Part shown: positions 16,684 through 24,471 of the stretch, piece by piece
Layout: the number at the start of each line of letters is the position of its first letter
Position numbering within the stretch: position 1 is the stretch's first letter
DNA from: Moritella sp. 24
GTDB taxonomy: Bacteria > Pseudomonadota > Gammaproteobacteria > Enterobacterales > Moritellaceae
Reading direction: 5' to 3'
Assembly: GCF_018219155.1 (NCBI RefSeq)
Contig: NZ_CP056123.1
Location: 1,037,505 to 1,101,504 of the forward strand
DNA: 64,000 bases
Program-made: the position numbers and the translations under genes
The notes under the pieces: model-generated
What the model saw: only the letters and a program-made list of their open reading frames with translations
The model's database searches: none
Told to the model about the DNA's origin: nothing

Positions 16684-16974
16684 CTACATATGCTCTTCAC
16701 GTTCGGCAATACATTCATATGATGCCATTTCGAATATACGACATACCCAAGGTCTATTTTCATAGATCGTACACATCAATGTGTCTCTATCGAGGGCGGC
16801 ACACCAACCATCATGACCCTGTGCCATCACTTCACTCCCCCAATTATCTGTTGAAATATAGCGTTTTGGCACACCTGTATCAGTTAAAATCATGACTTCC
16901 AAGCGGCAGCAGCATGCTTCACAATTGGCGCAAGTTACTTCCGGTTCTGGTATATTTTTGATATCAATCGTCAT
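16684..16974 (-). CDS. YkgJ family cysteine-cluster protein (96 aa)
   Basis: A 96-residue cysteine-rich protein. The N-terminal CANCEACCCRLEV and the later CAALDRDTLMCTIYENRPWVCRIFE form the C-x2-C-x2-CC ... C ... C-x-IY-x-x-RP-x-x-C pattern of the YkgJ family. This family is presumed to bind zinc or an Fe-S cluster; its function is unsettled. The start overlaps the stop of the upstream DNA methyltransferase gene by one base (TAATG), so the two are translated together. A longer YkgJ relative is at 59810. Confidence 0.85.
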   Translation of the reverse strand: MTIDIKNIPEPEVTCANCEACCCRLEVMILTDTGVPKRYISTDNWGSEVMAQGHDGWCAALDRDTLMCTIYENRPWVCRIFEMASYECIAEREEHM

Positions 16975-17645
16975 TAAATATCCTTTTCTGTTGGTTTAAT
17001 GCGATTTTTAATAAATTCGTGAGCCGATGATGCAATATCTGCCCCTTCTGATTTTCTCGCTAAGTTAGCAGCGGCTATTAAGGTTGAACCTGAACCAAAG
17101 AAAGGATCGATAACAAGATCACCTTCTTGTGAACTCTGACTAATGAGTTTCTCAATTAAAGGGACTGGTTTTTCAGTCGGGTAACTACGCCAAACACGCT
17201 TTTCTTGCAATACATCAGGCATGCCTAAATCATTCAGTTTACGTTTACCTTTTTCGAAAAACAAAATAAATTCATAACGTGCGCGATAATGGTAACCCAT
17301 TCCAATAGCGCATTTATCCCAAACGATAGGTTTCCAAAATTTAAACCCGAGCTCTTCAGCGATAGGTTTTATGACAAACATAGTTTCTTGATCGCAGAAT
17401 AAATAAAAGTGACTGTTCTTTTTTAGTACTCTATATATTTGTTCAACTAACGCAGGAAAATCACTGTTCGGAAAAATATCAAACCATTGGTTACTCGAGC
17501 TTGCGCTGTTTTTTAAACGCGTCGTCGTACCAATCTTTCGGTGTTTTTCTAAGGATTCATAAGGGGGATCTGTGATGACTAAATCAATACTTTCACTAGG
17601 AAGCGTTTTTAACCAGTCTACTGCATCAAGTTTATGTAGCTTCAT
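16974..17645 (-). CDS. Orphan DNA methyltransferase (N4/N6 type, DPPY motif)
   Basis: A 223-residue S-adenosylmethionine-dependent amino-methyltransferase. The catalytic motif IV is LVITDPPYES near residue 26. The target-recognition region lies in the middle, and the SAM-binding motif I (VIDPFFGSGSTLIAAANL) is near the C-terminus. This order, DPPY first and FxGxG last, is the beta-class circular arrangement. No restriction endonuclease is adjacent. It is co-translated with a YkgJ protein, so it is more likely an orphan or regulatory methylase than part of a restriction-modification system. The target sequence is unknown. No good ribosome site precedes the ATG at 17645. Confidence 0.87.
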   Translation of the reverse strand: MKLHKLDAVDWLKTLPSESIDLVITDPPYESLEKHRKIGTTTRLKNSASSSNQWFDIFPNSDFPALVEQIYRVLKKNSHFYLFCDQETMFVIKPIAEELGFKFWKPIVWDKCAIGMGYHYRARYEFILFFEKGKRKLNDLGMPDVLQEKRVWRSYPTEKPVPLIEKLISQSSQEGDLVIDPFFGSGSTLIAAANLARKSEGADIASSAHEFIKNRIKPTEKDI

Positions 17646-17756
17646 TTATGTTATTTCAATCTGTTCGCAGTTACCTGCATGGCTTAGGGCGGCCATGTTA
17701 TCAGGTAACTGCGTTAAACAGTAGTCTCGCGTGAATTTAAGCGGTTAATGACAGGT

Positions 17757-18434
17757 TTATTCGCTGGTATTATTACCTTGCATAAATGTATCTGCTAAGC
17801 GTTCTATCCACCAATCAATGACGTCTTTTGTATCATCCAAAGAGTCGATTAACGTACCAAAATCTTTATTACCAGAGCGGCGATCAATCGCTGCTATTAA
17901 GGGTTTACTATTTTCGTCACTGATCATGAGTTCGATACTGGCACTGCCTACATTAGTATGATTTCCGGTGGTTATTTTTGAAATAACAGAAATACCAAAG
18001 CTAACAGGGATAATACTGCTTGTCATCGCAAGTATGGGATTAGGTGTTTCGACATTACTAATAGCAATGCTTAAACGCAACGTCTTGTCTGTTGGTTTTT
18101 CGACAATGTTTTTATATGGCGATATCGTTTTGATTAAGCTATCAGTTAAATAAGCAGTGATGGTTTTGATTTCTTCATCGGATAGGCTGTCATCTTCGAC
18201 CAACACATAAACACGCTCTAAAATAACGCTATCATATTGTTGTAATTTATTTTTTAATCGCGTTTTGTCTCGTAGGCCTACTCTCGCCCATACTAAATCG
18301 ACACCATCTTCAGGGCCTGCTTTAAAATCCTCGTAAGAGGTGAACTTAGTTGCTGAGAATAGATTTTGTTTCGCACAGCCAGTCAAAAATAAGAAGCAAA
18401 GAAGCGTAATGATATAGCGTGATTTGAAAGTCAT
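17757..18434 (-). CDS. DUF3313-type lipoprotein
   Basis: A 225-residue predicted lipoprotein. The N-terminus has a hydrophobic signal and lipobox LTGC at about residues 17-20. The mature part (DGVDLVWARVGL, YDSVILERVYVLVEDDSLSDEEI, and a hydrophobic stretch near ILAMTSSIIPVSFGISVIS) follows the pattern I associate with DUF3313 lipoproteins. No function is established for those. The +2 residue after the lipid cysteine is Ala, which favours the outer membrane. AGGA precedes the ATG. Confidence 0.75.
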   Translation of the reverse strand: MTFKSRYIITLLCFLFLTGCAKQNLFSATKFTSYEDFKAGPEDGVDLVWARVGLRDKTRLKNKLQQYDSVILERVYVLVEDDSLSDEEIKTITAYLTDSLIKTISPYKNIVEKPTDKTLRLSIAISNVETPNPILAMTSSIIPVSFGISVISKITTGNHTNVGSASIELMISDENSKPLIAAIDRRSGNKDFGTLIDSLDDTKDVIDWWIERLADTFMQGNNTSE

Positions 18435-18572
18435 GTAGAAGTCCTGATATATATGGCGTCGTAGTTTATTCAGAATGAGTGAATATACACTTATTTATCA
18501 AGCTTGTAGATTAAGATTTTAATAATATTACAGAGGGGTGTAGCGGGGTGGGGAAATATCAGAGGGAGAAAG

Positions 18573-18597
18573 AACAAGGAGTATAATACCCCTTGTT
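18573..18597 (-). terminator. Hairpin after the 105-aa gene
   Basis: AACAAGG (18573-18579) pairs with CCTTGTT (18591-18597), with an inner GTAT/ATAC pairing. On the minus strand it is followed by a T-rich run (ttctttctc), as expected for a terminator of the gene at 18605. Confidence 0.65.
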
Positions 18598-18604
18598 ACT
18601 ATTA

Positions 18605-18922
18605 TTATTCTTCGCCGTAATCTAAATCTTCATCTTCTTCACTGATTACGCGAATGCCATCTTTTACTAATACTTCGATATAAAAAGATGCATCTTTGCT
18701 TAGGTCGCCACTATCAATTGACTTATTGATTTCTGATAGGTGGATAACCTGCGCTTCTTGTTCAGTTGCGCCATACTTACAATCAAAGTCCCAGTAATCC
18801 ACGCCTTTAGGTAAGGTCTTGTTACGCTCTCTTTTGATATATTTTCTGATTTCGCTTTTAATCGAATCAACTTGACGAGCAGGAACAATTTTTGGGTGGT
18901 TTAATACAAACGTTTTTTTCAT
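18605..18922 (-). CDS. Small conserved protein, DUF6172-like (105 aa)
   Basis: A 105-residue charged protein beginning MKKTFVLNHPKIVPARQVDS. It contains RKYIKRERNKTLPKGVDYWD, then WDFDCKYG and VIHLSEINKSID, the blocks I recall from DUF6172 proteins of gammaproteobacteria. The C-terminus is strongly acidic (SEEDEDLDYGEE). There is no signal peptide or membrane segment. AAAGGG precedes the ATG. Function unknown. Confidence 0.72.
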   Translation of the reverse strand: MKKTFVLNHPKIVPARQVDSIKSEIRKYIKRERNKTLPKGVDYWDFDCKYGATEQEAQVIHLSEINKSIDSGDLSKDASFYIEVLVKDGIRVISEEDEDLDYGEE

Positions 18923-19078
18923 TTTTACCCTTTAAGGAATTACGGAATATTTCATAACATAGGTTAATTATATCAGGGAAAAGAATAAATGTGGCAAACA
19001 GTACACTTTGTCTGCACTTTTAATCGGGTTAAGTCTTTTATCCCTTAATTCTTGGTGCTAATTCTCGCGGAGTTAATG

Positions 19079-19555
19079 ATGAAATATAGCTTCTTACTGA
19101 TCTTCGTTTTTCTTACTTCTGCTGCACAAGCGAGTTATTGTAGCGGTAAAAATTGGCAGGATGCTTATCAGTTTTATACACATAATATTGACTATCTTAA
19201 CGCGCAAATTGATCGCTATAACATAGTACTAGATAAAAATAGTTCACCGGATATGAGTGATGTTAAATATGAATATATGATGGCTAAATTAGCGGTTGAA
19301 GAGTTAGATAAACTGAGCGTTGATGTGGAAGTATTAGAGGTTAAATTTAATCGAGTAAAGCAACTATGGCAGCTAATTAGCGAGCACTGCTTAATTGATG
19401 AAGAGCTGGATTATAATCGTAAAGCAATTGAAAATGCACAAGGTGCAGACATTGCTCGACAAGAAGTGAATGATTTATTATCTCGAATTCGTCTCTTAAG
19501 GCTACGATTTTTTAAAATCATCGAACTTGTTAATGATGGTCGCAATATGACTTAG
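19079..19555 (+). CDS. Secreted hypothetical protein with coiled-coil character
   Basis: A 158-residue protein with a signal peptide (MKYSFLLIFVFLTSAAQAS, probable cleavage after AQA). A mostly helical mature part follows, with heptad-like leucines and valines (KLAVEELDKLSVDVEVLEVK and IRLLRLRFFKIIELV) and two cysteines. I chose ATG 19079 because GGAG lies 6 bases upstream; ATG 19076 or an earlier start at 19052 would bury the signal sequence. It is convergent with mlaA. Family not recognised. Confidence 0.6.
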   Translation: MKYSFLLIFVFLTSAAQASYCSGKNWQDAYQFYTHNIDYLNAQIDRYNIVLDKNSSPDMSDVKYEYMMAKLAVEELDKLSVDVEVLEVKFNRVKQLWQLISEHCLIDEELDYNRKAIENAQGADIARQEVNDLLSRIRLLRLRFFKIIELVNDGRNMT

Positions 19556-19591
19556 TCGTGATCGTGTGTATTGTCGTATACATCAACTGCT

Positions 19592-20446
19592 TTATTCTTC
19601 TGCGATTTTCTTTTCACGGTATTCGATGTAAAACTCTTTCATTCGTTCATAAGGATCAATGTAAGCCTGTTTAAAGGCCTCGTAATCACCTAAGCTAAAG
19701 TAGGTCGCATTTACTTTATCAATTGCTTGCACTGAGATAGATAGTTTATCTGGTTGCAAGTAGGTGAGTGGGCTAAGGAAATAATCTGTACTGCGTCCAA
19801 CCGTGTCACGCAAAGTTGATGGACCGAAAATAGGCCAGACAATATACGGCCCATTAGCGATACCGTATTTACCTAAGGTTAACCCCATATCTTGATTATT
19901 TGGCTGCCAATCTAAATAATTTTCTGCAGGATCCATCACGCCCAAAATACCGACCGTCGAATTAACGACAAAACGTCCTAACTCAGTACCTGACGATGTT
20001 AAGTCACCTTGTAATAAGCTACTGGTAAACCGAATCGGCATGGTTATATTGTGAAAGAAATTAGCCACACCAACGCGAAAAAACTGTGGTGTTATGGCTT
20101 TGTAGCCTAATGCTGTAGGACGAAGTATCCAGAAATAAAGCTTATCGTTGACATGAAACATCGCTTTATTAAAGTAGTAAAAGGGATCGGATATCTCTGC
20201 GCTTTCATCTAATTCAAATGGCGTATCATCGGAGAATAAGTCATCGTCATCTTCGGAAAAGAGTCCATCATCATCGCTATAGACAATTTCAGACGTCACT
20301 GCTGGTGCTGTGTCTAAAGGCTGCTCTGTTTGAGTTTGTGGGTTGAGAGCTGTATTACCATTTTTGTTTGCACAGCCACCCATAACAAGGGTGATGAACA
20401 ATAAAAATACTGGTAATACAACGGATGAGTAATGACTATTCCGCAT
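19592..20446 (-). CDS. mlaA: Outer-membrane lipid-asymmetry lipoprotein MlaA (VacJ)
   Basis: A 284-residue lipoprotein (lipobox MGGC at about residue 25). In the Mla system it sits in the outer membrane with a porin, extracts misplaced phospholipids from the outer leaflet and hands them to MlaC. The family core is clear: DPFYYFNKAMFHVNDKLYFW, then RVGVANFFHNITMPIRF, ELGRFVVNSTVGILGVMDPA and GPYIVWPIFGPSTLRDTVG. Between lipobox and core there is a low-complexity acidic spacer (residues about 58-78, many Asp). The gene overlaps mlaC by 11 bp and is the last gene of the operon, unlike E. coli, where mlaA stands alone. Confidence 0.92.
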   Translation of the reverse strand: MRNSHYSSVVLPVFLLFITLVMGGCANKNGNTALNPQTQTEQPLDTAPAVTSEIVYSDDDGLFSEDDDDLFSDDTPFELDESAEISDPFYYFNKAMFHVNDKLYFWILRPTALGYKAITPQFFRVGVANFFHNITMPIRFTSSLLQGDLTSSGTELGRFVVNSTVGILGVMDPAENYLDWQPNNQDMGLTLGKYGIANGPYIVWPIFGPSTLRDTVGRSTDYFLSPLTYLQPDKLSISVQAIDKVNATYFSLGDYEAFKQAYIDPYERMKEFYIEYREKKIAEE

Positions 20447-21116
20447 TATTTTCCGTGTGAGCTCTGTTTTTATCGCTAAGTAGTGTTAATAATTCATCGG
20501 GTGTTTTTTTCAATAATAATGCCGCATATTCTTTACGGAATGAACTGATTAGGCTTCGACCTTCAACTTTAATATCATAAATTAGCCATTCATTATCTTT
20601 TAGGCGTAAGGAATAATCGATGGCTGTTTTACCGTTAATGAGACTATTGACGCGTGCGCGTTGCATGTTGCGGATCGGTTTCATGGCCGACGACTGAGTG
20701 AGTGACACCGAGAACTGACTGTCGTTATTAAGGCGGTCTAAATATAAGTTACCCAGGTGAATAGTAAAAGCATCGGTAAACCGCGCTTGTTGTTCAACTG
20801 TGAAGCGGCGGTCACTATAATCACCCAGTGGACTCTTCGCATCGGCTGCAAATTTACCTAGTGTTAATTCCGAAATTAGCATGAAATCAAAATAGGTGGT
20901 GACAATTGGCCATAGTTTTTGACGTTTAATTTTAGTGCTGAGTGCTGGATCGTTGATAATGCTGAGTGATGCCTGCATTGCATTGGCAATCAATGTGGTT
21001 GCTTGACCGACATTATGTGTATTGGCATTGACTGATGTACTGAATAACATCAATGCCGAAATACAGAGTGTACTAACCGTTTTTATATAATGATTTATCA
21101 TAGACTTATTAAACAT
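20436..21116 (-). CDS. mlaC: Periplasmic phospholipid-binding protein MlaC
   Basis: A 226-residue exported protein that carries phospholipid between MlaA and the MlaFED complex. It has a signal peptide (ICISALMLFSTSVNA), then the MlaC/Ttg2D domain with LWPIVTTYFDFMLISELTLGKF, FTDAFTIHLGNLYLDRL and WLIYDIKVEGRSLISSFRKEY. I chose ATG 21116, 22 bp behind the mlaD stop and preceded by AAAGGAA. A longer frame from 21242 would overlap mlaD by about 100 bp and hide the signal peptide. Confidence 0.88.
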   Translation of the reverse strand: MFNKSMINHYIKTVSTLCISALMLFSTSVNANTHNVGQATTLIANAMQASLSIINDPALSTKIKRQKLWPIVTTYFDFMLISELTLGKFAADAKSPLGDYSDRRFTVEQQARFTDAFTIHLGNLYLDRLNNDSQFSVSLTQSSAMKPIRNMQRARVNSLINGKTAIDYSLRLKDNEWLIYDIKVEGRSLISSFRKEYAALLLKKTPDELLTLLSDKNRAHTENNAE

Positions 21117-21138
21117 ATCGCGGTTCCTTTTCGTATTG

Positions 21139-21591
21139 TTATTCATTGTCGCCACTAAATACATATTTGCTAATAAGATCTTCAATATCGAGAGCAGATT
21201 CTGTTTCTTCAATGCTATCACCAGCAAGTAGTAATTCATCACTACCGCCAGGTGTTAGAGAAAGGTATCTATCACCGAGTAAGCCCGCCGTTTTCACTGA
21301 TGCAATGACATCAACAGCAAGGCTGATGTCGTTTTCTATTTTTAATTTTACACGCGCAATTTTAATATGAGGCAACAAGACTATGTTTTCTACTTGTCCT
21401 ATTCTCACGCCTGCCATCTCGACATTTGCACCGCCTTTTAATCCCGTTGCGGAATTGAAGTCTGCATAAACACTATAGTAGTTATCACTTAATAGCTCCA
21501 TTTTCCCGAGTTTAATTGTAAGGTAACCGACGCAGAGTATGCCTATTAATACAAATATACCGACAGACGTTTCAATAGATGATTTTTTCAT
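21139..21591 (-). CDS. mlaD: Phospholipid-transport MCE protein MlaD
   Basis: A 150-residue single-pass protein whose hexameric MCE ring guides lipids through the periplasm. It has an N-terminal anchor (TSVGIFVLIGILCVGYLTI) and the MCE core with FNSATGLKGGANVEMAGVRIGQVENI and VIASVKTAGLLGDRYLSLTPG. The length is typical for MlaD (E. coli 183), slightly short at the C-terminus. It lies 20 bp after mlaF. Confidence 0.92.
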   Translation of the reverse strand: MKKSSIETSVGIFVLIGILCVGYLTIKLGKMELLSDNYYSVYADFNSATGLKGGANVEMAGVRIGQVENIVLLPHIKIARVKLKIENDISLAVDVIASVKTAGLLGDRYLSLTPGGSDELLLAGDSIEETESALDIEDLISKYVFSGDNE

Positions 21592-21611
21592 AATAGCTCC
21601 AACTAATGGAA

Positions 21612-22370
21612 TTAGTCGATATTGAGTAAGGGAGATTCATGGCCATGAACAAATGTTGAAATAATGGGATTATCTTCCTTATTTAACTGTTCTGGAGTGC
21701 CTTGAAAAATGATGTCACCTTTATCGAGTAGGGCAACACGTTGGGAAATGGTAAATATTTCGGGGATTTCATGACTGACGATGATCCCGGTAAAACCGAG
21801 AGTTCGTTGATAATCAGCAATCATTTGATGAACAGCTTTTTTTCGAATTGGGTCTAAACCTGTGGTTGGCTCGTCAAATAAAATTATTTCAGGATCCGTG
21901 ACAAGTGCGCGTGCTAAAGCGACTCTTTTGCGCATCCCACCAGAGAGCTGCCCTGGATATTGCTGTTCTGTCCCTGTTATGTCTAGTTGCAACATGCGCT
22001 TTTCAACTTTTTGTTGTATCTCTTCTTTATTTAGTTTGCTGGCTTCTTGTAATGGTAGGGCGATGTTGTCATATACAGTCATTGAGTCAAATAGTGCAGA
22101 GTCTTGAAACATATAGCTGAATTTTTGTTTTAAAGTGCGCTGTTCTGTTTTTGCATGTTGAGATAATCCTTTCCCATTAAACAGTATTGACCCTGAATCA
22201 GGTCGTAATAGGCCGATAATATGTTTTAATAATACGCTTTTACCTTCTCCACTCTTACCGATAATTGTGGTGATCTCGCCTTCAAAAACACTCAGGTTAA
22301 TATCATTTAATACTGTCGTGCCATCAAATGATTTACTGACATTACAAAATTGAATAAGGGGTGTATTCAT
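21612..22370 (-). CDS. mlaF: Phospholipid ABC transporter ATPase MlaF
   Basis: A 252-residue ABC ATPase that powers the MlaFED complex. It has Walker A GKSGEGKSVLLKHI, Q-loop MFQDSALFDS, signature LSGGMRKRVALARAL, Walker B IILFDEPTTGLDP and the H-loop in IIVSHEIPE. The start has GGAGCC upstream, 7 bp after mlaE. In E. coli mlaF precedes mlaE; here the order is reversed. Confidence 0.92.
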   Translation of the reverse strand: MNTPLIQFCNVSKSFDGTTVLNDINLSVFEGEITTIIGKSGEGKSVLLKHIIGLLRPDSGSILFNGKGLSQHAKTEQRTLKQKFSYMFQDSALFDSMTVYDNIALPLQEASKLNKEEIQQKVEKRMLQLDITGTEQQYPGQLSGGMRKRVALARALVTDPEIILFDEPTTGLDPIRKKAVHQMIADYQRTLGFTGIIVSHEIPEIFTISQRVALLDKGDIIFQGTPEQLNKEDNPIISTFVHGHESPLLNID

Positions 22371-22377
22371 AAGGCTC

Positions 22378-23181
22378 CTATAATAAAAAAGACGTTAAAA
22401 CATAATCAATAACAAGAACGAGGATACTTGCTTGCACGACAGCTGTTGTTGTTGATAAGCCAACGCCTTTGGCTCCGAAGTTATTGCGGCGAGTATGTGT
22501 GTAATAACCGTGATAGCAGCACACGGTGATCACCGTAATAGCGAAAAATAATGATTTAATAAATCCTTCCATGACATCAGCCATGCTGACGCTGCTTTCT
22601 ACACGGTAAAAATAAATAGTAGGGTTGATGCCTAATAATTGAGAACCTGTAAGGTAACCCCCAAAGATGCCGACAGTATCGAAAATGGCTGTTAATAATG
22701 GAAAACTAATGAGTGCGGCAATGATTCGGGGGCTGATTAAAAAGCGAATTGGATTAATTGTCATTGTTTTAAGCGCATCAATTTGTTCTGAAATACGCAT
22801 AATGCCAATCTCTGCGGTCATTGCTGATCCCGCACGGCCTATAATCATGATCGCGGTTAACACGGGGCCTAACTCTCGAATGAGTGTCAGCGCTACGGCA
22901 GAACCAAGTAGTCCAGTAGAACCAAATTGAGAGAGGGTGTAATAGCCTTGTAGTCCAAGTACCATCCCGGTAAATAGGCCTGTCACACAAATAACGACAA
23001 TAGATTTTGCACCAATGAAGTAGAGTTGTTCAATGACTCTTTTCCATTGCCACGGGCGAGAAAACATATGTACGACAGCATGTAATAGGAATAATGCCGC
23101 TTTACCAAAGCCTTGGAGTAGCGCTATAAATGCGCGGCCAAGTTGGGCTACTGGATTCGTCGAAAAGATAGCTTGAGGCAT
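22378..23181 (-). CDS. mlaE: Phospholipid ABC transporter permease MlaE
   Basis: A 267-residue inner-membrane permease and first gene of the operon. Family blocks are GLFTGMVLGLQGYYTLSQFG, LIRELGPVLTAIMIIGRAGSAM, AEIGIMRISEQIDALKTM and the C-terminal GYYTHTRRNNFGAKGVGLSTTTAVV. AAGGAG-like sequence precedes the start. No mlaB (STAS-domain partner) gene follows or precedes in this operon. The upstream region leads into the 52-bp repeat array. Confidence 0.92.
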   Translation of the reverse strand: MPQAIFSTNPVAQLGRAFIALLQGFGKAALFLLHAVVHMFSRPWQWKRVIEQLYFIGAKSIVVICVTGLFTGMVLGLQGYYTLSQFGSTGLLGSAVALTLIRELGPVLTAIMIIGRAGSAMTAEIGIMRISEQIDALKTMTINPIRFLISPRIIAALISFPLLTAIFDTVGIFGGYLTGSQLLGINPTIYFYRVESSVSMADVMEGFIKSLFFAITVITVCCYHGYYTHTRRNNFGAKGVGLSTTTAVVQASILVLVIDYVLTSFLL

Positions 23182-23460
23182 ACATACTCCTTACTATGTT
23201 TAGCTCCAACTTGATGTTTATTGCAACTAATTGCTATCAAGTAAGAAAATTTAGAATAGTGTCAAATATTTAATGTGTCAAAGATGAACTGAAAAAGCGA
23301 CCTAAATATAGTTAGGATGTGGATATTGTTAAATATATATAATTTATTTTAGTTCATGACTGCACAAATAAACGAAGGTGTACTATATTAGTAATTAGGT
23401 CGGCGGGATTCTTATTCCAATTACCTTTGCAGTATGAAGTGTAAGTGAAAACGTAATGAA

Positions 23461-23890
23461 GACGAATAACGTATGTGACAGATACGAGTAAGTGAATAAA
23501 TGTTAGTGAAAGTAAGTGTAAATGAAGACGAATAACGTATGTGAAAGATGCGTGTTAGTGAAAGTAAGTGTAAATGAAGACGAATAACGCATGTGAAAGA
23601 TGCGTGTTAGTGAAAGTAAGTGTAAGTGAAGACGAATAACGCATGTGAAAGATGCGTGTTAGTGAAAGTAAGTGTAAGTGAAGACGAATAACGCATGTGA
23701 AAGATGCGTGTTAGTGAAAGTAAGTGTAAGTGAAGACGAATAACGCATGTGAAAGATGCGTGTTAGTGAAAGTAAGTGTAAATGAAGACGAATAACGCAT
23801 GTGAAAGATGCGTGTTAGTGAAAGTAAGTGTAAATGAAGACGAATAACGTATGTGACAGATGCGTGTAAGTGAAAAAGAAAGTGTAAGTG
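23461..23890 (+). repeat. 52-bp tandem array, about 8 units, each with a conserved hairpin
   Basis: Units begin with gacgaataac at 23461, 23527, 23579, 23631, 23683, 23735, 23787 and 23839. The spacing is exactly 52 bp except for the first unit (66 bp). Each unit contains a short inverted repeat around a 7-base loop (gtgaaag or gtgacag). Units 3-7 have ACGCAT/ATGCGT. Unit 1 has CGTAT/ATACG, a compensatory pair. Units 2 and 8 keep pairing through a G-T wobble. The rest of each unit is a purine-rich linker of GTAAGTGAA-like motifs. A partial unit precedes the array from about 23432. A terminator on the same strand follows about 100 bp later. Confidence 0.85.
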
Positions 23891-23988
23891 TAAGGAAGTT
23901 AGTAAGTGAAGAAAGTAAGTCAATGTAAGAAAAATACTGTGAAGATAGAAGTGAGTGTTTCGTTCGACCTTCTTTTCCCATATATGTA

Positions 23989-24016
23989 AGTCAGGCTAAC
24001 AACCTGGCTTTTTTTT
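23989..24016 (+). terminator. Intrinsic terminator downstream of the 52-bp array
   Basis: AGTCAGG (23989-23995) pairs with CCTGGCT (24003-24009, one G-T wobble) and is followed by T7. It has no protein gene in front of it, so it suggests the array is transcribed rightwards as a non-coding RNA. Confidence 0.75.
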
Positions 24017-24030
24017 GTCTAAAATTTATA

Positions 24031-24078
24031 TCCACTAATCCACTAATCCACTAATCCACTAATCCACCAATCCACTCA
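24031..24078. repeat. 8-bp tandem repeat (tccactaa), 6 copies
   Basis: Four perfect copies of tccactaa are followed by two variants (tccaccaa, tccactca). Low-complexity, non-coding. Confidence 0.85.
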
Positions 24079-24184
24079 AATTAATTCAAATCGCACTTAA
24101 TGAGCAATGAATAGATCTTAGAGTTCGCCGTATACGAATGATATTGTTATTTGATGTTGTAATAGAGTTAGATATGTCGATTTA

Positions 24185-24219
24185 ATAGAAGATAGAAGAT
24201 AGAAGATAGAAGATAGAAG
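24185..24219. repeat. 7-bp tandem repeat (atagaag), 5 copies
   Basis: Five perfect head-to-tail copies of atagaag. The perfection suggests recent expansion by slippage. Confidence 0.85.
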
Positions 24220-24249
24220 GATTAGGTATTGTGAAGAGGGGGGATAATA

Positions 24250-24273
24250 TCCCGATATTAGTTAATATCGGGA
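24250..24273. terminator. Perfect 10-bp hairpin downstream of the 55-aa gene
   Basis: TCCCGATATT (24250-24259) pairs perfectly with AATATCGGGA (24264-24273) around AGTT. It lies 30 bp after the minus-strand stop at 24304. No T-run follows on either strand, so its role as terminator is only likely. Confidence 0.5.
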
Positions 24274-24303
24274 ATTAGTATTGATTATGTTAGCAGCTGT
24301 AAA

Positions 24304-24471
24304 TTAGCTATTTACTAGCATATCAATAAAGTTACGGCGTTCAGTTACTGTTGCAAGTTGAGCTGTTTTCTCACCTTGTGAATCAGTAAATGCTACTCGG
24401 TTCTTGTGAACTGAAATCGAGTGTACCGGTTGTTTAACTTGGATCTGTGTACCATTAAAAATAATAGTCAT
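24304..24471 (-). CDS. Small hypothetical protein (55 aa)
   Basis: A 55-residue protein, MTIIFNGTQIQVKQPVHSIS onward, ending RRNFIDMLVNS. It is mostly predicted beta strand then a helix. I chose ATG 24471 (GTGAG about 7 bases upstream). A longer in-frame start at 24531 adds 20 hydrophobic residues and could give an exported or anchored form. Family not recognised. Confidence 0.55.
   Translation of the reverse strand: MTIIFNGTQIQVKQPVHSISVHKNRVAFTDSQGEKTAQLATVTERRNFIDMLVNS

Larger units (their letters stand above)
23182..24303. other. 1.1-kb non-coding region rich in tandem repeats
   Basis: No credible protein gene lies here. It contains, in order, the mlaE promoter region, a 52-bp hairpin-forming repeat array (23461-23890), a terminator (23989-24016), an 8-bp repeat (24031-24078), a 7-bp repeat (24185-24219) and a 10-bp-stem hairpin (24250-24273). 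The minus-strand open frames across the array are Leu/His/Thr/Phe-rich translations of the repeat and shift frame every unit. Confidence 0.75.

Noticed and set aside
21117..21242. Longer N-terminus for MlaC
   Set aside because: It would overlap mlaD by about 100 bp and hide the signal peptide; ATG 21116 has AAAGGAA upstream.
23461..23890. CRISPR array
   Set aside because: Units follow one another without variable spacers, the whole 52 bp is repeated, and no cas genes are in the window.
23711..23981. Leu/His/Phe/Thr-rich minus-strand open frames across the 52-bp array
   Set aside because: They are read-throughs of the repeat; the 52-bp period shifts frame every unit, there is no ribosome site, and the composition reflects the repeat rather than a protein.
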